The position numbers were made by a program, and so were the translations under genes. 64,000 nucleotides of DNA. Origin: Siphonodentalium dalli (lineage: Eukaryota; Mollusca; Scaphopoda; Gadilida; Siphonodentaliidae). The stretch covers positions 122,051,030-122,115,029 of the forward strand of contig CP136067.1 in the NCBI GenBank assembly GCA_032622095.1, read 5' to 3'. Under the pieces are notes generated by a model that worked only from the letters and a program-made list of their open reading frames with translations, did no database searches and was not told the origin of the DNA. Of the stretch, positions 10,741-23,007 are shown piece by piece; position 1 is the first letter of the stretch; the number at the start of each line of letters is the position of its first letter.

Positions 10741-13640
10741 AAAAAAGCAAAAAGACACCAGGATCTCTCAAACGTGCAAAAACACACACAGGGTCTCTCA
10801 AACGTGCAAAAACACACACAGGGTCTCTCAAACGTGAAACCAGACATCCAGGATCTCTCAAACGTGCAAAAACACACACATGGTCTCTCAAACGTGCAAC
10901 AAGACATCCAGGATCTCCCAAACGTCGAACAAGACATCCAGGATCTCTCAAACGTGCAAAAACCATCACAGTGTCTCTCAAACGTGCAACAAGACATCCA
11001 GGATCTCTCAAACGTGCATAAAAACACACAGGGTCTCTCAAACGTGCAACAAGACATCCGGGATCCCCCAAACGTCGAACAAGACATCCAGGATCTCTCA
11101 AACGTGCAAAAACACACACAGGGTCTCTCAAACGTGCATAAAAAACACACAGGGTCTCTCAAACGTGCAACAAGATATCCAGGATCTCCCAAACGTCGAA
11201 CAAGACATCCAGGATCTCTCAAACGTGCAAAAACACACACAGGATCTCCCAAACGTGCATAAAAAACACACAGGGTCTCTCAAACGTGCAACAAGACATC
11301 CAGGATCTCCCAAACGTGCAACAAGACATCCAGGATCTCCCAAACGTCGAACAAGACACCAGGACCTCTCAAACGTGCAACAACCATCACAGTGTCTCTC
11401 AAACGTGCAACAAGACATCCAGGATCTCTCAAACGTGCATAAAAACACACAGGGTCTCTCAAACGTGCAACACGATATCCAGGATCTCCCAAACGTGCAA
11501 CAAGACATCCAGGATCTCACAAACGTCGAACAAGACATCCAGGATCTCTCAAACGTGCAAAAACACACACAGGGTCTCTCAAACGTGCATAAAAAAACAC
11601 AGGGTCTCTCAAACGTGCAACAAGATATCCAGGATCTCCCAAACGTGCAAAAAAAACATCCAGGATCTCTCAAACGTGCAAAAACACACACAGGGTCTCT
11701 CAAACGTGCATAAAAAACACACAGGGTCTCTCAAACGTGCAACAAGACATCCAGGATCTCCCAAACGTCGAACAAGACATCCAGGATCTCTCAAACGTGC
11801 AAAAACCAGCACAGTGTCTCTCAAACGTGCAACAAGACATCCAGGATCTCCCAAACGTGGAACAAGACATCCAGGATCTCTCAAACGTGAATAAAAAACA
11901 CACAGGGTCTCTCAAACGTGCAACAAGACATCCAGGATCTCCCAAACGTCGAACAAGACATCCAGCATCTCTCAAACGTGCAAAAACCATCACAGGGTCT
12001 CTCAAACGTGCATAAAAAACACACAGGGTCTCTCAAACGTGCAACAAGACATCCAGGATCTCCCAAACGTCGAACAAGACATCCAGGATCTCTCAAACGT
12101 GCAAAAACCATCACAGTGTCTCTCAAACGTGCAACAAGACATCCAGGATCTCCCAAACGTGCAAAAACACACACAGGGTATCTCAAACGTGCATAAAAAA
12201 CACACCGGGTCTCTCAAACGTGCAACAAGACATCCAGGATCTCCCAAACGTCGAACAAGACATCCAGGATCTCTCAAACGTGCAAAAACCATCACAGTGT
12301 ATCTCAAACGTGCAACAAGACATCCAGGATCTCCCAAACGTGGAACAAGACATCCAGGATCTCTCAAACTTGCAACAAGACACCCAGGATCTCTCAAACG
12401 TGCAAAAACCATCACAGTGTCTCTCAAACGTGCAACAAGACATCCAGGATCTCTCAAACGTGCAAAAACACACACAGGGTATCTCAAACGTGCAACAAGA
12501 CATCCAGGATCTCCCAAACGTCGAACAAGACATCCAGGATCTCTCAAACGTGCAAAAACCATCACAGTGTATCTCAAACGTGCAACAAGACATCCAGGAT
12601 CTCCCAAACGTGGAACAAGACATCCAGGATCTCTCAAACTTGCAACAAGACATCCAGGATCTCTCAAACGTGCAAAAACCATCACAGTGTCTCTCAAACG
12701 TGCAACAAGACATCCAGGATCTCTCAAACGTGCAAAAACCATCACAGTGTATCTCAAACGTGCAACAAGACATCCAGGATCTCCCAAACGTGGAACAAGA
12801 CATCCAGGATCTCTCAAACTTGCAACAAGACACCCATGATCTCTCAAACGTGCAAAAACCATCACAGTGTCTCTCAAACGTGCAACAAGACATCCAGGAT
12901 CTCTCAAACGTGCAACAAGACATCCAGGATCTCTCAAACGTGCAACAAGACATCCAGGATATCTCAAACGTGCAACAAAACATCCAGGATCTCCCAAACG
13001 TGGAACAAGACACACAGGATCTCTCAAACGTGCAACAAGACATCCAGGATCTATCAAACGTGCAACAAGACTTCCAGGATCCCTCAAGCGTGCGACAAGA
13101 CATCCAGGATCTCTCAAACGTGCAACAAGACATCCAGGATCTCTCAAATGTGCAACAAGACATCCAGGATCCCTCAAGCGTGCGACAAGTCATCCAGGAT
13201 CTCTCAAATGTGCAACAAGACATCCAGGATATCTCAAACGTGCAACAAGACATCCCGGATCCCTCAAGCGTGCGACAAGACATCCAGGATCTCTCAAACG
13301 TGCAACAAGATACCCAGGAGATATCAAATGTGCAACAAGACACCCATTATCTCTCAAACGTGCAACAAGACATCCAGGCTATACAAATGTGCAACAAGAC
13401 ACACAGGATCTCTCAAACGTGCAACAAGACACTCAGAATCTCCAAACGTGCAACAAGACACCCAATGTCTTCCAAACGTGTAAAAAGTCACCCATGATCT
13501 CTCAAAGGGTGAAAAAAGACACACAGAATCTCCAAGACGTGCAAAATGACACCCAGAATCTCTCAAATATGGGGGGGGGGATACCCATCTCCCAAATGTG
13601 CAAAAAGTCACACAGCATCTCAAAGTCTCGTTCCTCTGCG
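10741..13640. repeat. Large 30-bp minisatellite (about 96 units)
   Basis: About 2.9 kb of a 30-bp unit, roughly CTCTCAAACGTG followed by CAACAAGACATCCAGGAT. Variants replace the second half with AAAAACACACACAGGGT, AAAAACCATCACAGTGT or CATAAAAACACACAGGGT, and CTCCCAAACGTCGAA marks another type. Variants recur in order, giving higher-order periods of about 180 and 270 bp. From about 13330 rightward the units decay, as at array edges. The unit length is a multiple of three, so long frames (up to 425 codons with a QQDIQDLSNV repeat) are open on both strands. However, A-run length changes shift the frame repeatedly, so I do not call a gene. Confidence 0.95.
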
Positions 13641-14380
13641 ATATTCAATCTCAACGCGGATGGCAAATATGTACCTATCAAATTCGAAAACAACAAGTAT
13701 ATAATTATTTTAATCATTAGCATGCGACGGATTTAAAATCTTTGTGAGACATTGAGATGCTGGGGGAATTTTTGCACATTTTACACGACACCATGCGGCA
13801 ATGACCAATTTGGCACAACTTTAATAGTTGCTTGATTGCTTTTTATGGGCTGGTCGCCAGTGTTCCGTTCCATCGTATACTCTTGATTGAAATTCTTTTC
13901 CATCTCATTAAATTCATATTATTACAATATGACGGCGGAATCCTTTGCGCTAAATTATCTCGCGAATCAACGACGTTTATATCTCAGTTTATATTTCTAT
14001 CTAACGGTGTGCTTGTACTTTAGCTGTAACAGGTATCTGACCGAGATACGATGTTGGGTGTTATTCTTTCAAATCACGGAATGGAATCTGATGACATCGT
14101 ACATACTTATACTAATGAGTTAATCATGAAGTTCTAGCTGTGCATCACAATTTTGTTATTGCAATATATATGCAACTGCTTGATTACGTTTGCACTCTTA
14201 CACAATGTTTGCCACCAAATTGGCATCAAGGAGAAAAGCTCGAATGCCATCGCACGATCTTGAATGTGACTTTGCTCTCGGATTGTAAGGCACTCAAGTG
14301 ACTTTGTGGGCGATTTTGCTTTGCGTCGCTTACAATTATGGAATTTCTCCTTGGTAATTAATTATTTGTTTAATGCGATA
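13641..14380. other. Unassigned stretch
   Basis: AT-rich with no supported gene; short frames only. Confidence 0.4.
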
Positions 14381-14384
14381 TAGG

Positions 14385-14610
14385 CTCAGAAAGGTCACAG
14401 AAAAGCATGCAATTTCGAGTTGGGACCTTCACATTCAGTGAAGTACATTACTGAGGAACAGATAATAACTAAGAAATATATTCCCCGCGTTATTTGTTCT
14501 ACTTTATAAGGTTCCCTGTCAAAACTTCAAAAAGTTCCAAGGTTTTGTGATCTCTAAGGGCGTTAGCCGAAGGAGAGTTTCTTGGCATGACCTACCATCT
14601 TGACTGCCGA
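14385..14610. repeat. Single arm of the 26-kb foldback element
   Basis: TTTCGAGTTGGGACCTTCAC, GAACAGATAATAACTAAGAA and TATAAGGTTCCCTGTCAAAA match the right arm of the element at 26016-26483. The left arm is absent. Confidence 0.7.
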
Positions 14611-14908
14611 CAGGACTGGTGTCGGAGAAGCACTCAGACTCAAACAACATATATAATGGCCTGGGTGCGACTGGATCTTCAAACTGCCAAGCGCCTTTGA
14701 TATTGTCTTGAACTTGCATGAGTTTTGAATATTTTGTCTTCTGACATATTCAATAGCAACCACGTGCGCTATACCTCGGAAGGTCACTGCTGAGAGTGGT
14801 CATGAGAGCATGGACATTCTGTTCTCTAGCACGGTGTGGCCTTTGGACGATCATATTCAGAGCCCTTGTTCTGTGGCTATATGGCCCAGCCCTGAATGGC
14901 TTCAGTAT

Positions 14909-15307
14909 AGCTGTTGGGGTCATTGTCACAAGGGATTGATAACATTCGTAGCCAGGTATTTAAATCGATCACAAATGTAGCCAGCTTTTCTATGGCGATC
15001 ACATTTGTAGCCAGCTTTTTATTCATGCATCCTCAATGGACACGACTAGGTTAATTTCATTCTTCTGAGTTCATGGAGTTGATGCATGAAAAACAACTTG
15101 AATTTTAATTTGGTTATAGTTCATCTAATAACCTAATTTTTCCGCTCAATGTCGTTAGAATGTTCGAATTATATTCCAATATAAGTTGATAAACGAAGTA
15201 AGCTGGCTACGAATGTGATCGCCGGTGAAAAGCTGGCTACATTTGTGATCGACTTAAAAGGCTAGCTACGAATGTGACTGGAGCCTTGTGACAATGACCC
15301 CATCAGC
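14909..15307. mobile_element. Foldback element with GCTGWTGGGGTCATTG termini
   Basis: Arms of roughly 110 bp: TTGGGGTCATTGTCACAAGG on the left mirrors CCTTGTGACAATGACCCCAT on the right. Each arm contains two or three GTAGCCAGCTTTT / AAAAGCTGGCTAC subrepeats with GCGATCACA spacers. The centre is AT-rich and non-coding. A half copy sits at 4141-4250. Confidence 0.8.
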
Positions 15308-15764
15308 GTAACTATCTGTAGGATAGTAATGGATTCTACACTCGTCTGTCCTTGTATCCTCACGTTGTTTCGGCATCATGTTGTTACGACTAGGCTCCGA
15401 AGGCAAGAATGATTCGGAGGGGACAAATGTTGCTCGTCGTTTCTGCGCGGGGATAGCAGAAACTGTCGTCTTGTGTGTCGAGCACCAAGTCTTGAACACT
15501 GCATGCACATAAAAAATGTTATAGGTTTTGAAATCGCCTTTGACAAAGTATTATATTAGGCGTTTTAATATGTTATTTAGTCACATCCAGACTATCACTC
15601 ACAGAGAGACCGATAATAGAGACCTTTCGCTATTACGCTTATACGAATATAAACAATATCCTGTCAGTGTACGGCCAAAAATTCAATCTTTACGCGAAAT
15701 CTAAATAAAAAGTAACATATAGGTTTCGTAAACATTAGTCTGGAAGCCTGAATACTTCTTCAAT
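15308..15764. other. Unassigned stretch
   Basis: No coding or repeat feature is supported. Confidence 0.4.
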
Positions 15765-15977
15765 AGGTACATTGCAGACGACACATTGCATAATTGATTA
15801 TCCCAATGGGTGTACATCACATTATTCACCATCTTGGGTACCTCAATCTGAGTCTATGTCTCCCATGTATAGCAGATGAGGCCATGCAGAATGAGGTCCC
15901 CGTAGAGTGAATTTAGTGATGATAGCCTGCTATGCGGGATAGCGTCACTAAATTCACCCTCTGGGGACCTCATCAGG
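15765..15977. mobile_element. hAT-like MITE, partial (3' half)
   Basis: Contains ACACATTGCATAATTG, CAATCTGAGTCTATGTCTCC and the terminal GCAGAATGAGGTCCCC palindrome, matching the right half of 35667-36122. The outer terminus is truncated at GACCTCATCAGGC. Confidence 0.7.
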
Positions 15978-16439
15978 CAATATGTACATTCGCTATGGCC
16001 ATCTGTGTATGTGTATGCGCTCACCGGTGATGCCTTACATGTATTACTGCTAAATGTAGTGCAGATGCGATCAAAAACATTCGGGTATCTAACATGATGT
16101 GGCATTTGTAACACCGTCAACATACCCCTTGTCTTTTGTGTTGTGTACACGAAACACATTTGCAATAAGATCATAACAGTTTTGGGCAAGGCTAGCTTTT
16201 ACATGCATTTTCCAGTTTATGGCTGTATGTGCACTATAGTACATAGCGGAACTGCTATATATTACCCCAATAATATATATTACGCCAATTTATAATTATT
16301 GATAATATTTTATATAGTACCCGGATATACGAATATTCTTCTATTAAAAAAATCCATAGCTGCATATAATTCCCCATTGCGTTTCCCTGTGACAACTAAT
16401 AGTACATTGGGATCCACTGAATTCACGAATATATATACG

Positions 16440-16985
16440 TCGTATATAATCACGCGTTTCCAAACTCACGAATCACGTGGTTTCGAGTTGATGAGTATCA
16501 CGCACCCAAAATGGCCGATAAATCGCAAACGCGACCAGAAACGAGGAAAATGGTAATAATTTATTTCATATGATATATTAAATAGTATTTTGGCAGCTAC
16601 GAGCATATGCTATATTATTTTTCAAGCAAGCCGATACCACATTTGTGTCAAAACTCACAGTTGTTTGCTATAACCTTCGGACCAAAGTTATCAGTCGAAG
16701 TATTCTCCTATAGATGTATGGACTGGTGTATTCCACGAACCTCCGACTGGCAAATTTGGTCAGAAGGCTATAGAAAATTACTGAGAATTTCCGAACAAAT
16801 ATCAACTTGTTTTTAAAATAAACTAACATATGCTCGTAACAGTCCAAATGCTATGTTTTGTGTCAGTTCCTCATATATTATTACATGGCGTTTGCAGTAT
16901 TTTGCACTCTCCTCGGCCATTTTGAATACGTGGTACTCACCAACCTCGAACCCACGTGATTCTCCATGCACTGTTATAAACTATA
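16440..16985. mobile_element. Foldback element bearing tandemised right end
   Basis: The left arm GAATCACGTGGTTTCGAGTT...AAAATGGCC mirrors the right arm GGCCATTTTGAATACGTGGT...CGTGATTC. GAGCATATGCTATA and TAACATATGCTC pair further in. Its right end is the first unit of the 46-bp array. Confidence 0.65.
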
Positions 16986-17123
16986 CCAACCTCGAACCCA
17001 CGTGATTCTCCATGCACTGTTATAAACTATACCAACCTCGAACCCACGTGATTCTCCATGCACTGTTATAAACTATACCAACCTCGAACCCACGTGATTC
17101 TCCATGCACTGTTATAAACTATA
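16940..17123. repeat. 46-bp tandem repeat, 4 copies
   Basis: Four essentially identical units beginning CCAACCTCGAACCCACGTGA. The unit is the end of the foldback element to its left. Near-identity implies recent amplification. Confidence 0.95.
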
Positions 17124-18059
17124 GGAATCAGGGAGCTAAATGGGTTCTAGAGTCGGGGAGCGAGTACACCGTGGAACCCTAAAGGTGAAGGTAACTGAAG
17201 AATGACCTTCACCTGATACATGCGACACGTTGTTAAAGGATGACATCGCGTTTATTTGATTTGTACATAATATCTAAATAATTTAAACTGGTGAATGAAT
17301 GGGGGAATGGATTTTTGTGAGCGGGAAATTTATTTAACTAGCTGCTGTAGTTCTGGATTTTTCCAGATCAAATTTGGCTGTGGGATAGCCCCGTCGTACA
17401 CTTGGGGATTTATTTTTAAAAGTAAACACATGACCTATGATTTTTCTTGCATTTTCGTGATCAACTGGTGTCAATCTAGCTGGGTAAACATCACTGGTAT
17501 GGCCTGCAGGCTTCAATTCAGTGAATTTGGCGGAAACGTTAACACTGTCGCCTATGGGAAACCATTTAGTTCAGTGATTCCTATACCAACTGGAAACTCT
17601 TTCTGCGTAAATTCTAGCACCGGGGAGTGTTGCCAATTAGATTTGTTTTACAAATGAAGTTGTCGTTTGAGAAAATCGAAGCATTGTTGCTATACACTCG
17701 TTAACGCCCACAATTCCGTGTGGCAAATCGACACAAAGTTACCATATTTCCTTGTTCTTTGTGCTTCGGGAACAAAGAATAACACAAAGTTGGAGAGCTC
17801 TAAACTCGACATGCAGAAGTCAAAACGAATGATAAATTGCGCGTATCACAGTCTTTGATGAATATTTGTATGTCTCTGTGGCGCATAATTATTATGCATC
17901 TGATAATTCGCATCCATGTTCACTCATATAATTCAGATTTCGTGCTACACATATTGCGCTATATGTGTGAAATGAAGTTAATTGGTGGTCGTTTTGGGCG
18001 GAAATATGTGAAGCATAACATTTCATTATTGTGGTAGTATAATGAACAACATTACCAAT
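17124..18059. other. Unassigned stretch
   Basis: A 120-codon open frame at 17295-17657 has no recognisable domain, no clear splice context and unremarkable composition; not called. Confidence 0.4.
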
Positions 18060-18315
18060 TTAACCCTTCCATTACTGGAGCTCTCTGAATTTTTGTGAAA
18101 ACCCTGTGCCAATGCATTCTCTTATACATGCGAGTCTCCCATAGGGAGCCTCGCATATATTAGAGTATACATTGACCTAACAATATTTACCCTGACCTTG
18201 TACGCTATGTACATCCTCTTATACATATGTGAGACTCGCATATATTAGAGAATGCATTGGGACATGATATTTAACGCTGCACAAACGCAGCTCCCGTCAT
18301 GAGCCCCAGTGTTAA
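18060..18315. mobile_element. TTAA-flanked MITE with diverged hairpin cassettes
   Basis: Left end TTAACCCTTCCATTACTGGA, right end CATGAGCCCCAGTGTTAA. Two cassettes of the CCAATGCATTCTCTTATA type are present, but with CTCCCATAGGGAG centres, and the second is degraded. The related copy at 47764 shares both ends. piggyBac-like by TTAA plus CCCTT. Confidence 0.7.
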
Positions 18316-20170
18316 AGATGCCCTGTCCGGTTTGACACAAAAATTGTTAAAACTTCTCCAGCTAATGTTCAACTTACCGTGCAAAAGAATAAATGATAAA
18401 TACTAGAAATCAACATCATTCGCATGGAGCAGTCATGACGAAAATTCACATACTCATCCATAAGTAATACGTCGAACACAATCACAAACGCTCTTTATTA
18501 TCACCCCATCGCAGGAAATACATGAATGTATTATTCGAATGCCTTATTCGAATGCCTTGTCCGACCCATTGGTTAAACAATTATCATGGTTCTCCGCTGG
18601 CCTCGTCCACATATCCATATTCCACATACCATATCACAAACTGAGCGATGAACAGTGAACGACAAACGAATTATACTATTATGTATTAAAAAACAGACAT
18701 TTATATACCAATGTTAAAGTTAACAAGACAAAACCTAGATAAATTAAAATTATTATTACATGTATAGTTATATTACTTTTCAACGGGGACGGCAGGTAGA
18801 CAACCTTCTTGGTTATGCTGTCCCCGATAGCTCACTGAATGTTATACTATTACACTGTGTATATAATTGTATATATCATATCAATGAGTTATGAATAAAT
18901 AATCATTGTCTACCGCGTTTTGTCATCAGAATCATGGACAATCTTTATTATAGGCGATCGTCGGATTTTTTGCTAGGCTGACAAATATATCAGAGATTCC
19001 TCCTTTGAAAGTCGATATGTGGCCACAAAACTTCATTCTAACTGACTCATAGATCCAATCTAATTATGTTATGGGGTAGAAAACGAACAGATTATATAGT
19101 ATCAAATCTTACATGGCATCTTTAATGAAATATATGCATTTCAATAGAAAGAAGCATACTGCATGCTTCTATGGGAGTCATGCAGTTGTTCGCACAACTT
19201 CCTGGAGTCAAGTTCGGCTATTTTCAACACCCGTTTAGTTGTCTGTCCCTATACGTACCTATACGACACCCACATTATCCATTATGCCCATCCCAGATGG
19301 GCCAATGGAACCCTGAATCAACTGCGACCAACTCCCTCTCCGGTATAAATTGTATCTTGATCAATAAATGCTTTAATTGTATCTTATCCATAATAATCAT
19401 CACATCGACAAGGTACGTTCCCCGCCCAACACAATCGTCTGCATTGCATCAACGGAACGTATGTAGACGTTTATTAGATTACCGCTTGTTATACGCACAG
19501 AAGATGCATCAAAATGGTAAAGGGACTTAGGCCGTCACATACATCAATCGAATATTCCAGCATTATTATTACCTGAGTATTGTGGCAGAGAGCGCTTACA
19601 TTTAACGCACCTTTTGCTCATTATATCTACCCGACTATTTATATCTAGTGAGGCAGCTAGACACAATCAGCGTACGTATTACAACAATCTCGAAAGATAC
19701 CCGTGCCGATCGGCATTCCTTGTATCTGTTCAACATATTACGAGCATGTGTGTACGGTCCATGTGCGTTTTACTGACTGCAGACATATATATGGCTGGTG
19801 AGCACACATTCTGCTTAAAACAGACTCAGTATATATCTTATACAATATAGTTTATACCGAGTCTGGAACAAATATCATCTTATTTCAGTTCCACCATACA
19901 ACTAAGTTGCCAAAAAAGATGCATTCCATCGCATGCAGTCTCGCACGAAATCCGGGGCCAATCAGAGTTCTTTTCCAAGAGATGTCATCCACCACTACTT
20001 AAAAGATGTCACTTCTGATCCCAAACAAAACTAAACCTATGCGATATTTGCCAATTTGTGATAGAAAAAACAAGAACACCATTGTGGCGTGGGAATATAC
20101 GCCCTTTTGTTTGCCCATACACATGTTATAACATCGGGTGAATTCTTATTCAGCACGTAATACGTGCAAT
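18316..20170. other. Mostly unassigned; AAAGAGCGTT-family fragment at left
   Basis: 18309-18500 begins TTAAAGATGCCCTGTCCG and ends AACGCTCTTTATTATCA, as in the repeats at 34121 and 37203. A GGGGACGGCAG...CTGTCCCC hairpin lies near 18785-18830. No gene is supported. Confidence 0.45.
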
Positions 20171-20177
20171 AATCAAA

Positions 20178-20245
20178 AGACCGAACCCATATTCGAACTT
20201 GGTCTGTTGCACCTAATACGCACACGCTTGACTACCAAAAGATAA
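20178..20245 (-). repeat. Possible tRNA-like SINE head or tRNA relic
   Basis: On the minus strand, TGGTAGTCAAGCGTGTGCG resembles an A box and AAGTTCGAATATGGG resembles a B box at tRNA-like spacing. The cloverleaf does not close and no SINE body is evident. Weak. Confidence 0.25.
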
Positions 20246-20511
20246 CAAATAGGGGTTCACAATAAGATGGCTATTGGCATACAATCGCGACCACGTGAGG
20301 CACGCGTGGTTTCGATTGACTATCATATTTAATCTGAAGGGTAATAACTCTATAAAGAATGTACCTTTACGAAATAACGGCGATTTGTATTATAAATTGT
20401 AACACCAAATTTGATCAACTCTGGTGAAATATAAGTCAAATTCTTATATAGGGTGGGAGGGCTTGCTGGAGGTTTGGGTTACGCTCTTTAAATCACTTCT
20501 TCAAACATTTC

Positions 20512-20655
20512 CGTTATTTAGTTAATAAAAATAATTTCTTATTTCTATATTTCGCTCTATTTCGCCATTTCGCTGCATTTTTTATTCCGTTATTTCGCTG
20601 TATTTTCCTATTTCGCTTTTTCGTTGTATTTCGATAATTCGCTATATTTGACATA
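20512..20655. repeat. Degenerate TATTTCGCT-rich simple repeat
   Basis: Repeated TATTTCGCT, CCGTTATTTCGCTGTATTTT and similar words give a pyrimidine-rich tract. It resembles the reverse complement of the 20-bp array at 40731. Confidence 0.6.
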
Positions 20656-21414
20656 TTATGGGATATGGGATTATATGATACCCTACATTCTGATATTCAA
20701 TCGAACATCACGTATCACCCGCGCTCGCGATTAGATGCCACTAGCCATCCAATCGTGAACCCCGATTACATATTGTTTGCTATCAAAGCCGTGGCGTATT
20801 GGCTGTCTGTATATGTGGCGAAGGAAAAAAAACTCACGCCGACTTTGGTTCGGGTCAAATAATCCAAACTTGTGTTATCGGTTGGAAAACAATATGTTAT
20901 CGAATCATGTATAATTTCTAAGTCAAAAAAGTCCCCATAACTCATGAAAAAATGATTGGACCGGACACATATTATCACTTGGTCTGTATCTTTGGTTGAT
21001 AATCCAAACTAGTATATTATCGAAACCAATATGTTAACGAACGGACAGTCGACTGACAACATAATACGACCGGTGTTTTTTTTCATAACTGGCGTATAAA
21101 AACAAATCGCTGTAAAACGTAAAATCTTGTGCACCCGTTGGTATTGTGAGAAATGGTTGTGAATCGAAGTGATATTTCCAAATGTATCGATTGTCAAATA
21201 ACTGCTTATTACATCAAGAGCGCTGAAAACGCTGATTTTGGATGAAACTTCTTGTGCCTGCGTGGCAATGAAACGATCGATGGAAATAAACATAGATTCC
21301 GCGTTCGTTTACGCACACAAGTAAACACAAAAGACCACTACTGCTACAATCCGAAGAAATCTTCAATTGTCAGAAGATAAAAAAAGAGCAAGCCAAAATG
21401 CCAAAAGATATGTC
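20656..21414. other. Unassigned stretch
   Basis: No supported gene or clear repeat. Confidence 0.4.
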
Positions 21415-21418
21415 GACA

Positions 21419-21545
21419 CACTGTTGTTGTTGTTGTTGTTGTTGTTGTTATTGTTGTTGTTGTTGTTGTTGCTGTTCTTCTGTTTCTTCTTCTTCCTCCT
21501 ATTGGTTGTTGTTTTTGTTTTTTTCTTCTTTTTTTTTGGTTGATT
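21419..21545. repeat. (TTG)n microsatellite and T-rich tract
   Basis: About 50 bp of TTG triplets followed by TTC/T-rich low-complexity sequence. Confidence 0.95.
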
Positions 21546-21790
21546 ATTTATTTGGGTTTGTTTTCTTTTCATCTGAAAATCATTGTCACCAAATATGTGA
21601 CATGTGCAATTAGTGGATTCCTAATACGCATATCGTACCAATGGCAATGCAATGAGGTTTGTTATAATTGTACAAAAGATCAATGCTATACAAATGGAAA
21701 CGAAGTTCATTTCTTCATGAAGTGATGAGTGAGAAAGTATATCATTATTGGAACCTTGTGTTCGCCAGCATCGATCTCGATCGTCGTCAC

Positions 21791-22044
21791 CAAGCCTTGA
21801 AATATGGTGTCTGTCATTTGCAGAATGAGGTCCCCAGAGGGTGAATTTAGTGATGCTACCCCGCATAGCGGGCTAGCATCACCAAATTCACCCTCTGGGA
21901 ACCTCATTCTGCTGAGGTGTAAGCAGAATGAGGTCCCCAGAGGGGGAATTTGGTGATGATAGCCCGCTATGCGTGGTAGCATCACTAAATTCACCCTCTG
22001 GGGACCTCATTCTGCAAATGACAGGCACACTATTTCAAGGCTTG
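21791..22044. mobile_element. hAT-like MITE with perfect 8-bp target duplication
   Basis: Termini CAAGCCTTGAAATA and TATTTCAAGGCTTG are exact inverses, flanked by GTCGTCAC at 21783-21790 and 22045-22052. The 254-bp interior is two back-to-back GCAGAATGAGGTCCCCAG palindromes. Eight-base duplications and short terminal repeats fit the hAT superfamily. Non-coding. Confidence 0.88.
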
Positions 22045-22052
22045 GTCGTCAC

Positions 22053-22741
22053 TAGTTGGCAAATACTAAGAAAACTTATTCTCTATACGATCAGTTCAGA
22101 TAGATGTAAAACCACATTAGTCCACGTATAATCGAATGCACGTGCGGTAGGAAACAAGCATACCTACTAATCTAATTTGCATGAGTATAAGATTAACAAG
22201 CTGTATATCCGAGTGTACCCACCAGAAGTACACAGAAAACATTTGGTGTACCACCGGTTGCTGGGCCCATATCACGTTACCTATTATATAAATGATAGTC
22301 AGGCAACAGACCACTGATTATAGTGCTCTCGCATCGCTCGCAATCGATATCAGGGTGTATATCAGTTCCTATCACTACTGTGCTCGGCGTGGTACCTCAT
22401 AAAAACGCGCCATGCAGACAGATACACAACAAGGTGGCGTGGGGACCATCCTTGTGGGTATGAACTCACATCGACATGACCGTGAGCAGACACATGGTGG
22501 TAATACAGAAGATACTATGCCGGACATATTCACACTCTTTGCCGAAATACATGCACATCAAGAATAGAATGCATTGGAAGTGTAGAAAGCCAAACCCCCT
22601 CCCTCGAATAGGACTATACATATAGGCCTACGCTGCGTGTATATTGTATTTAAATGTGCACGTACTGAAACTAATCCTACAACATTGGCACCATATTGGG
22701 TATTTCCCAACACAACACGTCATAAATAAAAGCACATTCCC
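22053..22741. other. Unassigned stretch
   Basis: No supported gene or clear repeat. Confidence 0.4.
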
Positions 22742-22985
22742 TGAGAGTGTGCATGTGTCACTGAGTGACGATGCGATTGGTTCAGTTTGTGTTAGCTATA
22801 AGATGTGTGATACGGCCGAACTCAATTGTAGATTTGCCAAGTACTTACGTAAGGCCCGTAACTCTGACGGAAAAGTTTACTTTTCAATGCAAGCACACCA
22901 TAAATAAAAACATATTCGCTGAGAGTGTGTCAAGCTGCAAAACAGAGTTCAGTCCCCTCGCCACACGATGTCTGAACGCTGCCTT
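22742..22985 (+). repeat. Dispersed repeat, left direct copy around the 1.27-kb element
   Basis: GAGAGTGTGCATGTGTCACT and the following GATGCGATTGGTTCAG recur at 24489-24585 as GAGAGTGTGTGTCACTTGGT and GATGGGATTGGTTGG. CAGAGTTCAGTCCCC near 22940 is found inverted as GGGGACTGAACTCTG near 24466. Confidence 0.6.
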
Positions 22986-23007
22986 AATTCTTAATTAAAT
23001 ATAACAT

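Noticed and set aside
10741-13736. Long overlapping reading frames (up to 425 codons) on both strands
   Set aside because: They come from a 30-bp tandem unit lacking stops. Frames shift at A-run changes, all strands are open alike, and there is no non-repetitive domain.
17295-17657. 120-codon plus-strand frame, Cys-rich
   Set aside because: No recognisable family and no signal peptide or exon boundaries that convince.
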